Shown here: positions 6,286 through 13,984 of the stretch, in pieces | Numbering within the stretch: position 1 is the stretch's first letter | Layout of the letters: each line of letters opens with the position of its first letter | From: an uncultured Bacteroidales bacterium | GTDB lineage: Bacteria; Bacteroidota; Bacteroidia; Bacteroidales; UBA932 | DNA length: 32,310 bases | Assembly: GCA_905234285.1 (NCBI GenBank) | Contig: CAJOHK010000019.1 | Location: 34,290-66,599, forward strand | Reading direction: 5' to 3' | Position numbers and translations under genes: made by a program | Notes under the pieces: generated by a model | The model's database searches: none | What the model was told of the DNA's origin: nothing | Seen by the model: the letters and a program-made list of their open reading frames with translations, nothing else

Positions 6286-8063
6286 TAGAATCGTTTTTCT
6301 ATTTCATCGGTGGGGACGATGCTCAGGATGCGTCGGCCGGCCGAGGTAAATTCGGGGTTTTCACTTTGCAGGAGGGCGTCTACCAGGCGCTGGGCCTCCA
6401 GGGGCGAGCTCAGCTTTTCTCCGCCGGCAGCGCCCAGGACGGCGAATTTCTGGGCCATGGACTGCTCCATGACGCCGGGGAGGGCGTTGTGGTCGTCGGA
6501 GAGGATGAGCAGCAGGTCGGCGGACAGGGTCTCTACCTGACCGGGGGCGGCGCTGTAGCCCTCGGGCACACCGTTTACTACAATGCTGTCGGGGCCGAAG
6601 GGGGCTATGTCGAAGCCCAGCTTCTTGAGGAGCGCCGCATGCTCGTCAAAGGTGAGCCGGCCTTCTACGCCCACGCTCACCTGCACGGGGAAGAGGGCCT
6701 GCCGGGTCACGGGAGCCTGAGCGGTGAGGGCTTTGAGGAAGCGGTCGTAGAGGAGGCGCTCCCTTGCGCGGCGGATGTGCACGATCATGAGCCCGGAAGC
6801 GCTCTGGGTAAGGATGTATCGGCCCTGGACAATAAGGATTTGCGACGTGGGCAGGGTGCGGTCCTCGAAGAGGGCGCCGTAGTTCTCGCTCTTGTCTATA
6901 TAGCGGCTGGTGTGGGGCGTGCTGCCGGCCTCGGCCAAAGGGGTCTCGTCGAAGGGATTGAAATCCCAGTCCACGCCCACTGTAGGGATGCCGGAGGGGC
7001 GGTACTCCCCGAAGCGGGTACCCATGACGGGGATGTCGCGGGCCTCGGGGTTCTCGAAGTCGATGGCACCGGCCTCACCGGCGCGGCCCATGGCCTCCTT
7101 CACGGCGGCGAACACTGTCTGGAACAACATCTGTTCCTCCTCGAACTTGATTTCGGCCTTGGTGGGATGAATATTCACATCCACCGTGGCGGGGTCTACG
7201 TCCAGGTAGATGAAGTAGGACGGGGTGACGCCTTCGGGGATGAGGTTTTCATAGGCCTTCATGACGGCCTTGTGCAGGTAGGGGCTGCGGAAGTAGCGGC
7301 CGTTCACAAAGAAGAACTGGTTGCCCAGGGTCTTGCGGGCGCTCTGGGGCCGGCCCACGTAGCCGGTGAGGCTGGCGATGGTGGTTTCGGCCGATATGTC
7401 CATAATTTCGCCCACGACGGCAGAGCCCAGGAGGTCCTGGATGCGGAATTTGAGGCTCTTGGCGGGCTTTACCACGTGCACTTCCCTTCCGTTGTGCGTG
7501 AGAGAGAAGGCAATCTCCGGGCGGGTGAGGGCCACGCGCTGGAACTCCTCCACCACGTGGCGGAGCTCTACGTTGTCGCTTTTTAGGAACTTGCGGCGGG
7601 CGGGGATGTTGTAGAAGAGGTTGCGCACGGCAATGTTGGTGCCCACCGGGCAGGATACCTCTTTGGTTCCCTTGTTCTCGCTGGCGGCCATCTGCACCTC
7701 TACGCCGGCGTCTTCGCTGGCTATGCGGGTGCGCAGGGTGACCTCGGCCACGGCGGCGATGGAAGCCAGGGCCTCTCCCCTGAAGCCGAAGGTGAGGATG
7801 TGATGCAGGTCCTCGGGGCTGGCCAGTTTGCTGGTGGCGTGGCGCTCGAAGCAAAGCACGGCATCGTCGGGGGTCATGCCCGTGCCGTTGTCAATCACCT
7901 GGATGAGGGTACGGCCGGCATCCTGCACAATGACTTTGATGTCCGTTGCGCCGGCGTCCACCGCATTCTCCATGAGTTCCTTCACCACCGAGGCGGGTCG
8001 CTGGACCACTTCCCCGGCAGCTATCATGTCGGCAATATTCTTGGGTAGAATCCTTAGTTCCAT
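6285..8063 (-). CDS. mutL: DNA mismatch repair protein MutL
   Basis: MutL couples mismatch recognition by MutS to downstream repair. 592 residues from MELRILP. The N-terminal GHKL ATPase domain shows MIAAGEVVQRPASVVKELMENA, DNGTGM, HATSKL and TFGFRGEALASIAAV; a linker of about 90 residues follows, then the C-terminal dimerisation domain. The place where endonuclease-type MutL has DQHAxxExxxxE reads VHIRRARERLLYD, so metal-dependent nicking looks absent. The longer open frame upstream runs into the palindromic element at 8077-8199 and is not coding, so the start is 8063. Its stop overlaps the rhomboid start. Confidence 0.96.
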   Translation of the reverse strand: MELRILPKNIADMIAAGEVVQRPASVVKELMENAVDAGATDIKVIVQDAGRTLIQVIDNGTGMTPDDAVLCFERHATSKLASPEDLHHILTFGFRGEALASIAAVAEVTLRTRIASEDAGVEVQMAASENKGTKEVSCPVGTNIAVRNLFYNIPARRKFLKSDNVELRHVVEEFQRVALTRPEIAFSLTHNGREVHVVKPAKSLKFRIQDLLGSAVVGEIMDISAETTIASLTGYVGRPQSARKTLGNQFFFVNGRYFRSPYLHKAVMKAYENLIPEGVTPSYFIYLDVDPATVDVNIHPTKAEIKFEEEQMLFQTVFAAVKEAMGRAGEAGAIDFENPEARDIPVMGTRFGEYRPSGIPTVGVDWDFNPFDETPLAEAGSTPHTSRYIDKSENYGALFEDRTLPTSQILIVQGRYILTQSASGLMIVHIRRARERLLYDRFLKALTAQAPVTRQALFPVQVSVGVEGRLTFDEHAALLKKLGFDIAPFGPDSIVVNGVPEGYSAAPGQVETLSADLLLILSDDHNALPGVMEQSMAQKFAVLGAAGGEKLSSPLEAQRLVDALLQSENPEFTSAGRRILSIVPTDEIEKRF

Positions 8064-8076
8064 ATTCAACGTTGCA

Positions 8077-8199
8077 GGAAGAATACCCTCCGAGAACCCT
8101 TCGGTCGCTTCGCTCCCTCGTCCCTCCCACGCCTTGCGGCGCGGGCCCCTCCCATTCCTGTAGCCATGGGTGGCCACAGGTTTCGGAGGGTATTCTTCC
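8077..8199. repeat. 123-bp palindromic element, family 2, copy 2
   Basis: A perfect 17-bp inverted repeat bounds the stretch: GGAAGAATACCCTCCGA at 8077-8093 and its complement at 8183-8199, extended by AACC/GGTT with a one-base bulge. The interior has GGTCGCTTCGCTCCCTCG, CCCTCCCACGCC, GCGGGCCCCTCCC and CCATGGGTGGCCAC. The same blocks occur, more loosely, in the element at 1941-2119. It fills the gap between the small membrane protein gene and mutL and could fold as one long hairpin in the mRNA, affecting mutL expression. Confidence 0.75.
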
Positions 8200-8208
8200 T
8201 TCCACTAT

Positions 8209-8520
8209 TTATAACATTTCAAAGAATTTGGCCATGTAAATAAGGACCACCACTATCAGGACCAGGGTCACTATGGTGATGATGGTGTGGGCCGTACCCA
8301 TGCTGGAACGGGTTTTCATGTAGTTGCCGTTGCGGAAAGCGCCGCGGAGGCTGCTGCCGGGCACATACTCGCCGTTCTCGCGGGCTTTTTCATTGGTGCC
8401 GTCCACCTCGCCGAACATTTGTTTGCGCTGCTCCTCCTCAGGGTCATAGTAGCGGGGCTTGTAATTGAACACGCGATGCGGCTGGTTTCCAAAAAAACCG
8501 AAGTTGAACAGACTGGCCAT
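8209..8520 (-). CDS. Small conserved membrane protein upstream of mutL
   Basis: A 103-residue protein with a polar N-terminal region (FNYKPRYYDPEEEQRKQMFG) and one C-terminal membrane segment (ITIVTLVLIVVVLIYMAKFF). The motif KPRYYDPEEEQR is typical of a small Bacteroidota family that I recall being encoded next to mutL and sometimes mislabelled as a riboflavin synthase subunit. There is no lumazine or riboflavin synthase fold here. Function unknown. It has a strong promoter of its own and probably starts the transcript that continues through mutL, rhomboid, endonuclease and tsaC, interrupted by the palindromic element. Confidence 0.85.
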   Translation of the reverse strand: MASLFNFGFFGNQPHRVFNYKPRYYDPEEEQRKQMFGEVDGTNEKARENGEYVPGSSLRGAFRNGNYMKTRSSMGTAHTIITIVTLVLIVVVLIYMAKFFEML

Positions 8521-8538
8521 AATTCTTGCTTTATCTTA

Positions 8539-8569
8539 CAAAAGTACCATTTTTTCGGGGATAAACAAA
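8539..8569 (-). promoter_or_regulatory. Bacteroidota promoter TTTG-N19-TACTTTTG
   Basis: On the minus strand a -33 TTTG (8569-8566), exactly 19 bases, then the -7 box TACTTTTG (8546-8539), a textbook Bacteroidota layout. The start codon is 18 bases downstream, at 8520. This is the best-formed promoter in the window. Confidence 0.85.
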
Positions 8570-8594
8570 GTGCATGTTCTGGCCGCAAAAGCCA

Positions 8595-8696
8595 AATCAC
8601 TTAAGTGATTGATTCTGTGGGAGATACAGAAATTCAGTCCGGCTTTTTGCCGGACTGAATTTTCATAAATCTCTCTATATCAGCTACTTAAGTGAC
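8595..8696. repeat. 102-bp palindromic element, family 1, copy A
   Basis: The ends are AATCACTTAAG and CTTAAGTGAC. A central 12-bp perfect stem (ATTCAGTCCGGC paired with GCCGGACTGAAT) carries a TTTTT loop. The left arm is 41 bases, as in the other copies. It begins seven bases past the end of nhaA and could act as a terminator for it. Confidence 0.85.
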
Positions 8697-8703
8697 CAGA
8701 AAG

Positions 8704-10119
8704 CTACTTTGCGCGTTTGAGGGCGGCGACGGCGCTGATGAGGAGCGAGCCCAGCACGCCGGAGCACAGGGAGCCCAGCAGGACGGCGATTTTACCGGCA
8801 TCGCGCAGGTGCTGCGTAACCTCCGGGGTAATATCGGCCCCGGCAAAGGACAGGGTGTCCACAAAGATGGACATGGTGAAGCCGATACCGCCCAGGCAGG
8901 CCACGGCAAAAATCATCGGCCAGGTAGCCTTGGAAGGCATGGCGCCCACTTTGCACTTGATGGCAATCCAGGATGCCAGGGTAATGCCGATGGGCTTTCC
9001 CAGCACCAGACCCAGGAAAACACCCATGCCCACACTGCCCAGAAGGGGATCCATGTGGAATATGTTGAAGTAGGAAAGGTCGGTGATTTCTACGCCGGCG
9101 TTGGCCAGGGCAAAGACAGGCATGATGCCGAAGTTAACCCAGGGATTGAGCTTGTGCTCCAGGCGGTAGGACGGCGGGATGGTCTTTTTGGTGAGGCCAT
9201 ACAGGTGGCGCAGGTAGTGCCGCTGGGGGCCGTTGGGGAAAGGTTCGCTGGTTTCAATGGCCTCGGACTCCAGCAAATCTTTCCACAGAATATGGTTGCG
9301 ACGGTGGAATTTGGCCTTGTTGTAGCGGGCCTCCATGGGGATGAACATAGCCATTACTACGCCGGTCATGGTGGCATGGATACCGCTATAATAGAAGAGG
9401 AACCATACCAGGATAGCCGGGATAAAATAGAAGACCAGCCGTTTCTCGCCCAGCTGCTTCATCAAGGCCACGAACAGAATCACCAGTATAGCCACCAGCA
9501 GCAGCGGCAGGTTGATGTTGCCGCCATAGAAAATAGCCACTACCAGGATGGCGATGAGGTCATCGGCTATGGCGAGGGCGGTAAGGAAGACCTTGAGCGA
9601 AATGGGCACTTTGTCGCCCAGGATGGACAGGATGCCGACGGCAAAGGCGATGTCGGTGGCGGTGGGAATGCCCCAGCCCGATGCAGCCAGGGTGCCATGG
9701 TTCACCAGGGTAAAGATGAGCGCCGGCATGACCACGCCGCCGAAGGCAGCAATGACCGGCAGGATGGCTTTCTTAAAGGACGAAAGCTCCCCGCACACAA
9801 CTTCCCGCTTGATTTCCAGGCCCACCGTGAAGAAGAAAACCACCATGAGAATGTCGTTGATGAACTTCTCCATGGTCATCCCGTGGGGGAAGAACCAGTC
9901 TACCACCCCGTCGGGCGAGGCCACGTGGATAGTGAACTCGGTATGCAGGAAATTATGATACAGGTACTTGGTAAACGGCAGGTTGGCCAACAGCATGGCT
10001 ATGACCACACAGCCCAGCAGAATGACGCCATTGGCCCAGGGCTGCTTCCTGAAGCTGGCCTGGGAAATTTTGAAATTGTGGACCTCTTTGTTCCACCAGT
10101 AAATGGGAATAAGTGCCAT
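8704..10119 (-). CDS. nhaA: Na+/H+ antiporter NhaA
   Basis: NhaA exports Na+ (or Li+) in exchange for protons and takes part in pH and salt homeostasis at the inner membrane. 471 residues, longer than the ~390 of E. coli. Family motifs: FFFTVGLEIKREVV (TM2-3), PTATDIAFAVGILSILG, ALAIADDLIAILVVA carrying the paired ion-binding aspartates, and GKPIGITLASW plus CLGGIGFTMSIFVDTL near the C-terminus. A hydrophilic insertion of ~60 residues, around the LLESEAIETSEPFPNG stretch, explains the extra length and is seen in Bacteroidota homologues as far as I recall. Its ATG shares a base with the ahcY stop codon (TAATG), so the two are coupled. Copy A of the 102-bp element follows. Confidence 0.95.
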   Translation of the reverse strand: MALIPIYWWNKEVHNFKISQASFRKQPWANGVILLGCVVIAMLLANLPFTKYLYHNFLHTEFTIHVASPDGVVDWFFPHGMTMEKFINDILMVVFFFTVGLEIKREVVCGELSSFKKAILPVIAAFGGVVMPALIFTLVNHGTLAASGWGIPTATDIAFAVGILSILGDKVPISLKVFLTALAIADDLIAILVVAIFYGGNINLPLLLVAILVILFVALMKQLGEKRLVFYFIPAILVWFLFYYSGIHATMTGVVMAMFIPMEARYNKAKFHRRNHILWKDLLESEAIETSEPFPNGPQRHYLRHLYGLTKKTIPPSYRLEHKLNPWVNFGIMPVFALANAGVEITDLSYFNIFHMDPLLGSVGMGVFLGLVLGKPIGITLASWIAIKCKVGAMPSKATWPMIFAVACLGGIGFTMSIFVDTLSFAGADITPEVTQHLRDAGKIAVLLGSLCSGVLGSLLISAVAALKRAK

Positions 10120-11357
10120 TATCCGTAAATGTACTTATACTGTTCTTGGGTGAGGGTATCGATAGCAACGCCCCAGTCGGCCAGCTTGCGAAGGGCGACC
10201 TCGCGGTCGATGGCGGCGGGAACATTGTTGAGTTTTTGGGTGAGTTTTCCCTTGTTCTGCACCAGGTAGCGGGCGCTCAGGGCCTGAATGGCAAAGGACA
10301 TGTCCATGATCTCGGCAGGATGGCCGTCGCCGGCGGCCAGGTTCACCAGGCGGCCTTCGGCGATGACACAGATGCTTCGGCCGTTCTCCAGGGTGTAGGC
10401 CTCGATGTTGGCGCGGGCGGGACGGTGGCTCATAGCCATGGCTTTGAGTTTGGCTACGGCCACCTCTACGTCAAAGTGTCCGGCGTTGCAGCAAATGGCG
10501 CCGTCTTTCATGCGCAGGAAAGCCTCGGGGCCGATGACATCGGCGCAACCGGTGACGGTGACAAAGAAATCGCCCTCCGGAGCGGCGTCCAGCATGGGCA
10601 TCACCTTGAAGCCGTCCATCACGGCCTCCATGGCCTTCACGGGGTCTACCTCGGTGACTATCACCTTGGCGCCCAGGCCTTTTGCGCGCATGGCCACGCC
10701 CTTGCCGCACCAGCCGTAGCCGGCCACCACTACCGTTTTACCAGCCACGATGAGGTTGGTAGTGCGGTTGATGCCGTCCCACACGCTCTGGCCGGTACCG
10801 TAGCGGTTGTCGAAGAGGTGCTTGCAATCGGCGTCGTTTACCAGCATCATGGGGAATTTCAAGGCGCCCGCAGCGTCCATGGCCTTGAGGCGCAGGATGC
10901 CGGTGGTGGTTTCCTCGCAGCCGCCGATTACGCCCGGCAGCAGCTCCGGGAACTCACCATGCAGGGTGGTGACCAGGTCTCCACCGTCGTCGATAATCAC
11001 GTTGGGACCCACCTCCAGCACTTTCCGGATGTCTTCGAAGTATTCCTTTTCCGTGCAGCCGTGGATGGCAAAGACGTTGAGGCCTTGATGGACCAGCGCG
11101 GCGGCTACATCGTCCTGGGTGCTGAGCGGGTTGGAACCGGTGATGTACATCTCTGCGCCACCGGCGGCCATTACCTCGCACAGATGGGCGGTTTTAGCCT
11201 CCAGATGCACGCTGAGGGCCACTTTGAGGCCCTTGAAAGGCTGCTTTTTTTCAAAGTCTTTCTGAATGCCATCCAGCAGCGGCATGTGGCTGCGGACCCA
11301 GCTGAGCTTGAGCTCGCCGCTCTCCCATAAATTGATATCGCGGATATGACTAGCCAT
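10119..11357 (-). CDS. ahcY: S-adenosyl-L-homocysteine hydrolase
   Basis: Splits S-adenosylhomocysteine into adenosine and homocysteine, relieving product inhibition of methyltransferases. 412 residues from MASHIRD. A longer frame adds 88 residues that run through the divergent promoter region and antisense to fabG, so it is not coding. Motifs: SVHLEAKTA, IDDGGDLV, GGCEETTTGILRL, NDADCKHLFDNRYGTGQS, the NAD-binding GYGWCGKGVAMRAKGLGA, and the C-terminal YKYIYG. The length puts it in the short class, without the ~40-residue insertion of the ~470-residue enzymes of many bacteria and eukaryotes. It is translationally coupled to nhaA and divergent from fabG. Confidence 0.96.
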   Translation of the reverse strand: MASHIRDINLWESGELKLSWVRSHMPLLDGIQKDFEKKQPFKGLKVALSVHLEAKTAHLCEVMAAGGAEMYITGSNPLSTQDDVAAALVHQGLNVFAIHGCTEKEYFEDIRKVLEVGPNVIIDDGGDLVTTLHGEFPELLPGVIGGCEETTTGILRLKAMDAAGALKFPMMLVNDADCKHLFDNRYGTGQSVWDGINRTTNLIVAGKTVVVAGYGWCGKGVAMRAKGLGAKVIVTEVDPVKAMEAVMDGFKVMPMLDAAPEGDFFVTVTGCADVIGPEAFLRMKDGAICCNAGHFDVEVAVAKLKAMAMSHRPARANIEAYTLENGRSICVIAEGRLVNLAAGDGHPAEIMDMSFAIQALSARYLVQNKGKLTQKLNNVPAAIDREVALRKLADWGVAIDTLTQEQYKYIYG

Positions 11358-11377
11358 AGTATTGGAATTTGGAGGCG

Positions 11378-11385
11378 CAAAGTTA
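11378..11385 (-). promoter_or_regulatory. -7 box TAACTTTG for ahcY
   Basis: On the minus strand TAACTTTG matches TAnnTTTG, 20 bases before the ahcY ATG. No good TTTG is seen 19 bases further upstream. Confidence 0.55.
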
Positions 11386-11395
11386 GCAAACTTTC

Positions 11396-11425
11396 TTGGC
11401 ATCCGCTTAAAAATTCGTAACTTTG
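11396..11425 (+). promoter_or_regulatory. Promoter TTG-N19-TAACTTTG for fabG
   Basis: TTG at 11396-11398, 19 bases, then TAACTTTG at 11418-11425, 14 bases before the fabG ATG. It is back to back with the ahcY -7 box, whose downstream edge lies only 10 bases away, so the two polymerases may compete. Confidence 0.75.
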
Positions 11426-11439
11426 GGGGATTAATAACG

Positions 11440-12192
11440 ATGAATATGGGACTTTTAGACGGAAAAGTGGCGCTTATCACCGGCGCCGCCCGCGGAATTG
11501 GCAAGGCCATCGCACTTAAATTCGCTGCCGAGGGGGCCGATGTAGCCTTCACAGACCTGGTAATCAACGAAGCCGCCGAGGAAACGGTTTCGGAAATCGC
11601 CGCCTTCGGCCACAAGGTCAAGGCCTATGCCTCCAATGCCGCCAACTTTGACGAGACGCAGACGGTGGTGGCCGAGATTGAAAAGGAATTCGGCCGCATC
11701 GATATCCTGGTGAACAACGCCGGCATCACCAAGGACGGCCTGGTAATGCGCATGGCCGAATCCCAGTGGGACGCCGTGATTGCCGTCAATATGAAATCGG
11801 CCTTCAATTTCCTGCACGCCGTGGTGCCTGTGATGGCCCGTCAGCGCGGCGGCAGCATTATCAATATGGCTTCCATCGCCGGCCAAACGGGTAATCCCGG
11901 GCAGGTGAACTATTCGGCCTCCAAGGCGGGCCTCATTGCCATGGCCAAGAGCGTGGCCAAAGAGATGGGCCCCCGCGGCATCCGCGCCAACGCCATTGCC
12001 CCGGGTTATGTGATCACCGAGATGACCGAGGTTCTGCCCCAGGCCGTGAAGGACGAGTTCATCAAGCTCATCCCCCTCAAGCGCGGCGCCACCGTGGAGG
12101 AAATTGCCAACACCGCCCTGTATCTGGGCTCCGACCTCTCCTCTTATGTCACCGGTCAGGTGATTGCCGTGAACGGCGGCATGTACTGCTAG
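11440..12192 (+). CDS. fabG: 3-oxoacyl-[acyl-carrier-protein] reductase
   Basis: FabG reduces 3-oxoacyl-ACP with NADPH in fatty acid elongation. 250 residues from MNMGLLDGK (a second ATG lies two codons on). Classic short-chain dehydrogenase features: TGAARGIGKAIA nucleotide-binding loop at ~12-23, NNAG at about 90, catalytic Ser in NMASIAG (~142), YSASKAG with Tyr and Lys (~155-159), and PGYVITEMT. The closing VIAVNGGMYC is the usual FabG ending. Because SDR enzymes are diverse, another 3-oxoacyl reductase role is possible, but length and motifs fit FabG well. It is followed two bases later by rsmE. Confidence 0.92.
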   Translation: MNMGLLDGKVALITGAARGIGKAIALKFAAEGADVAFTDLVINEAAEETVSEIAAFGHKVKAYASNAANFDETQTVVAEIEKEFGRIDILVNNAGITKDGLVMRMAESQWDAVIAVNMKSAFNFLHAVVPVMARQRGGSIINMASIAGQTGNPGQVNYSASKAGLIAMAKSVAKEMGPRGIRANAIAPGYVITEMTEVLPQAVKDEFIKLIPLKRGATVEEIANTALYLGSDLSSYVTGQVIAVNGGMYC

Positions 12193-12194
12193 GC

Positions 12195-12974
12195 TTGGAA
12201 CTCTTTTACGCATACAAGGTTAGCGGCGGCGTGTGCTTGTTGGACGCCGACGAAAGCGCCCACTGCGTGCGGGTGCTGCGGCATCGGGCTGGAGATCCGG
12301 TGGACGTGATTGACGGCCTGGGCACGCTGTATCATTGTCGGCTCTCCGTGGCCTCGCCCAAAGAAGCCCAGGCCGAGGTACTGTCCCAGGAGGCCGATTG
12401 GCACGCGCATCCCTACTTTTTGACGGTGGGCTGCTGTCCCACCAAGAACAACGACCGCTTTGAGTGGTTTGTAGAAAAGGCCACAGAGCTGGGGGTGGAT
12501 GTGATTGTGCCTTTAATTGGAGACCGTTCCGAGCGCCGGGTATACAAAAGCGACCGCGCCCGCCGCATAGCCCTCTCGGCCACCAAGCAGTCCCTCAAGG
12601 CCCGCATCCCGGAGATTGCCGAGCCGGTTTCCGTGCGGGAGTTTGTGGTGGGTGATTCTGGTGGTTCTGGTGGTTTCCCCCGTTTTTCTGAGAGCGGCGA
12701 GTCATCTCTTCGGCTCATCGCCTACTGCTTTGAGGACGCTGCGGTGCCCCGGGTGAGCATTCAGGAGGCGCTGGCGGGGTTTGATTCGGCCGCGGCTACC
12801 TCTCCCCTGCCCCGAATCACTGTGCTCATCGGCCCGGAAGGCGATTTTTCCCCCGAGGAGGCCTCTCTGGCCCTCTCTGCCGGCTACATACCCATTCACC
12901 TCGGCCCCAGCCGCCTCCGGACCGAGACCGCCGCCGTCACCGCTGTAGAAGCCGTGTACCTGAGCCGCTGCTAG
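12195..12974 (+). CDS. rsmE: 16S rRNA (uracil(1498)-N(3))-methyltransferase
   Basis: RsmE methylates N3 of U1498 in 16S rRNA using S-adenosylmethionine. 259 residues. The N-terminal PUA-like domain begins ELFYAYKVSGG and contains HCVRVLRHRAGDPV; the SPOUT methyltransferase domain has CCPTKNNDRFEWFVEKATELGV, DRSERRV, LIGPEGDFSPEE and LGPSRLRTETA (trefoil-knot SAM site). The start is a TTG two bases after the fabG stop; no ATG fits the conserved first residues. A Gly/Ser-rich insertion (residues ~155-175, GDSGGSGGF) interrupts the SPOUT domain and looks like a loop expansion. ahcY, which recycles the SAH this enzyme makes, lies divergent nearby, but that proximity may be chance. Confidence 0.94.
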   Translation: MELFYAYKVSGGVCLLDADESAHCVRVLRHRAGDPVDVIDGLGTLYHCRLSVASPKEAQAEVLSQEADWHAHPYFLTVGCCPTKNNDRFEWFVEKATELGVDVIVPLIGDRSERRVYKSDRARRIALSATKQSLKARIPEIAEPVSVREFVVGDSGGSGGFPRFSESGESSLRLIAYCFEDAAVPRVSIQEALAGFDSAAATSPLPRITVLIGPEGDFSPEEASLALSAGYIPIHLGPSRLRTETAAVTAVEAVYLSRC

Positions 12975-12977
12975 CTC

Positions 12978-13079
12978 ATTCACCTAAGTTTCTGTATATC
13001 AGCGTATTACTGACATTCAGTCCGGCTTTTTGCCGGACCGAATTTTCACAAGTGTCTCTATAACAGGCAGTTAAGTGAT
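12978..13079. repeat. 102-bp palindromic element, family 1, copy B
   Basis: Left end ATTCACCTAAG, right end TTAAGTGAT. The central hairpin ATTCAGTCCGGC-TTTTT-GCCGGACCGAAT has one mismatch in the stem. It begins four bases after the rsmE stop. Confidence 0.85.
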
Positions 13080-13103
13080 CGGCTGGACTGGCCTCATTAT
13101 ATG

Positions 13104-13205
13104 AATCACCTAAATTGTTATCTATCAATAAGTTACAGGAAATAAGTCCGGCTATTTGCTGGACTGAATATTCACAACTAATTAACAATCAAACACTTAG
13201 GTGAT
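13104..13205. repeat. 102-bp palindromic element, family 1, copy C
   Basis: Left end AATCACCTAA, right end CTTAGGTGAT. The core AGTCCGGC-TATTT-GCTGGACT (13145-13165) has a C-to-T change that leaves a G:T pair in the stem. It is separated from copy B by 24 bases and lies 43 bases before the comF start. Confidence 0.85.
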
Positions 13206-13248
13206 CACGCGAAAAATTCATTTTGGAAGATAGTTGTACCTTGCAGGC

Positions 13249-13962
13249 ATGATTAGGGAACTGGCCGATTTGCTGATGCCCCGGACGTGCCTGGTGTGCG
13301 GCCGATACCTGGGCGTGGAGGAGCAACACCTGTGCATCTGGTGCGCGGCCGATCTTCCCCTCACCTACTACTGGGAGAGGGCGCACAACCCCATGGCCGA
13401 CGAATTCAACGCCGTGCTGGAACGGCACCGGGCACCCGGGGAAAACATCCCTTATGTTCAGGCTGCAGCACTCCTTTTCTATCACCATGAGAATCCATAC
13501 AAGTTAATTCCCCAGGCGCTAAAGTATCAGGGAAACATTGCGGCGGGGCGGTTTTTCGCTGCCAGGCTGGGCCGATACCTGGCCGCCCTGCCCCAGTGGC
13601 AAAGCGTAGACGTGGTCATTCCGGTTCCGCTTCACTGGCGACGAAAGTGGGAACGGGGGTATAACCAGGCGCAGGTGATTGCGGCCCAGTTGGCGCGCGA
13701 GCTGTGCGCAAGCCTTTGCACCAGGGTTCTGTACCGTACCCGTAGCACCCGCACCCAAACCCGTCTGGATGTAGAAGACCGGCTGCGCAACGTGGCCGGC
13801 GTGTTCCGCATCCGTAGCCCTGTCCGTGCCCGTCATATCCTTTTGGTAGACGACACCTTTACCACCGGCGCCACATTAGCAGCTTGCTATCAAGCATTAC
13901 GGAGCGCCCTGGGGCACTCCGTACGCATTTCCATAGCCACTTTGGCTGTTGTGCAAGATTGA
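13249..13962 (+). CDS. comF: ComF family protein (competence-associated phosphoribosyltransferase fold)
   Basis: A 237-residue protein. An N-terminal zinc-ribbon-like part has CLVCGRY and CIWC. It is followed by a phosphoribosyltransferase domain with the PRPP-site motif HILLVDDTFTTGAT near residue 200 and the family phrases PVPLHWRRKWERGYNQAQ and RTRSTRTQTRL. ComF is needed for DNA uptake in naturally competent bacteria, with a helicase partner, but many carriers are not known to be competent. The start is ATG 13249; an upstream in-frame TTG at 13234 would add five residues with no similarity. A weak -7-like TACCTTGC lies just before. It is convergent with the metal ATPase, 22 bases away, with no clear terminator in the gap. 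Confidence 0.92.
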   Translation: MIRELADLLMPRTCLVCGRYLGVEEQHLCIWCAADLPLTYYWERAHNPMADEFNAVLERHRAPGENIPYVQAAALLFYHHENPYKLIPQALKYQGNIAAGRFFAARLGRYLAALPQWQSVDVVIPVPLHWRRKWERGYNQAQVIAAQLARELCASLCTRVLYRTRSTRTQTRLDVEDRLRNVAGVFRIRSPVRARHILLVDDTFTTGATLAACYQALRSALGHSVRISIATLAVVQD

Positions 13963-13984
13963 TTTGCTGGTGAGCGGCCCAGCA

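Noticed and set aside
6279..7586. A 435-codon plus-strand open frame across mutL
   Set aside because: High third-position GC keeps the antisense frame open; the product is low in complexity and resembles nothing, while mutL is unmistakable.
8063..8177. A 38-residue N-terminal extension of MutL
   Set aside because: It is read through the palindromic element; family similarity begins at MELRILP.
8692..11330. Long plus-strand open frames across nhaA and ahcY
   Set aside because: Antisense shadows of two well-conserved genes; the products are Gly/His/Gln-rich with no family features.
11357..11621. An 88-residue N-terminal extension of AhcY
   Set aside because: It overlaps the divergent promoters and is antisense to fabG; the conserved enzyme begins at MASHIRD.
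12978..13205. Integron attC sites for the paired elements
   Set aside because: No integron integrase and no GTTRRRY-type core sites; the flanking genes are housekeeping genes rather than cassettes.
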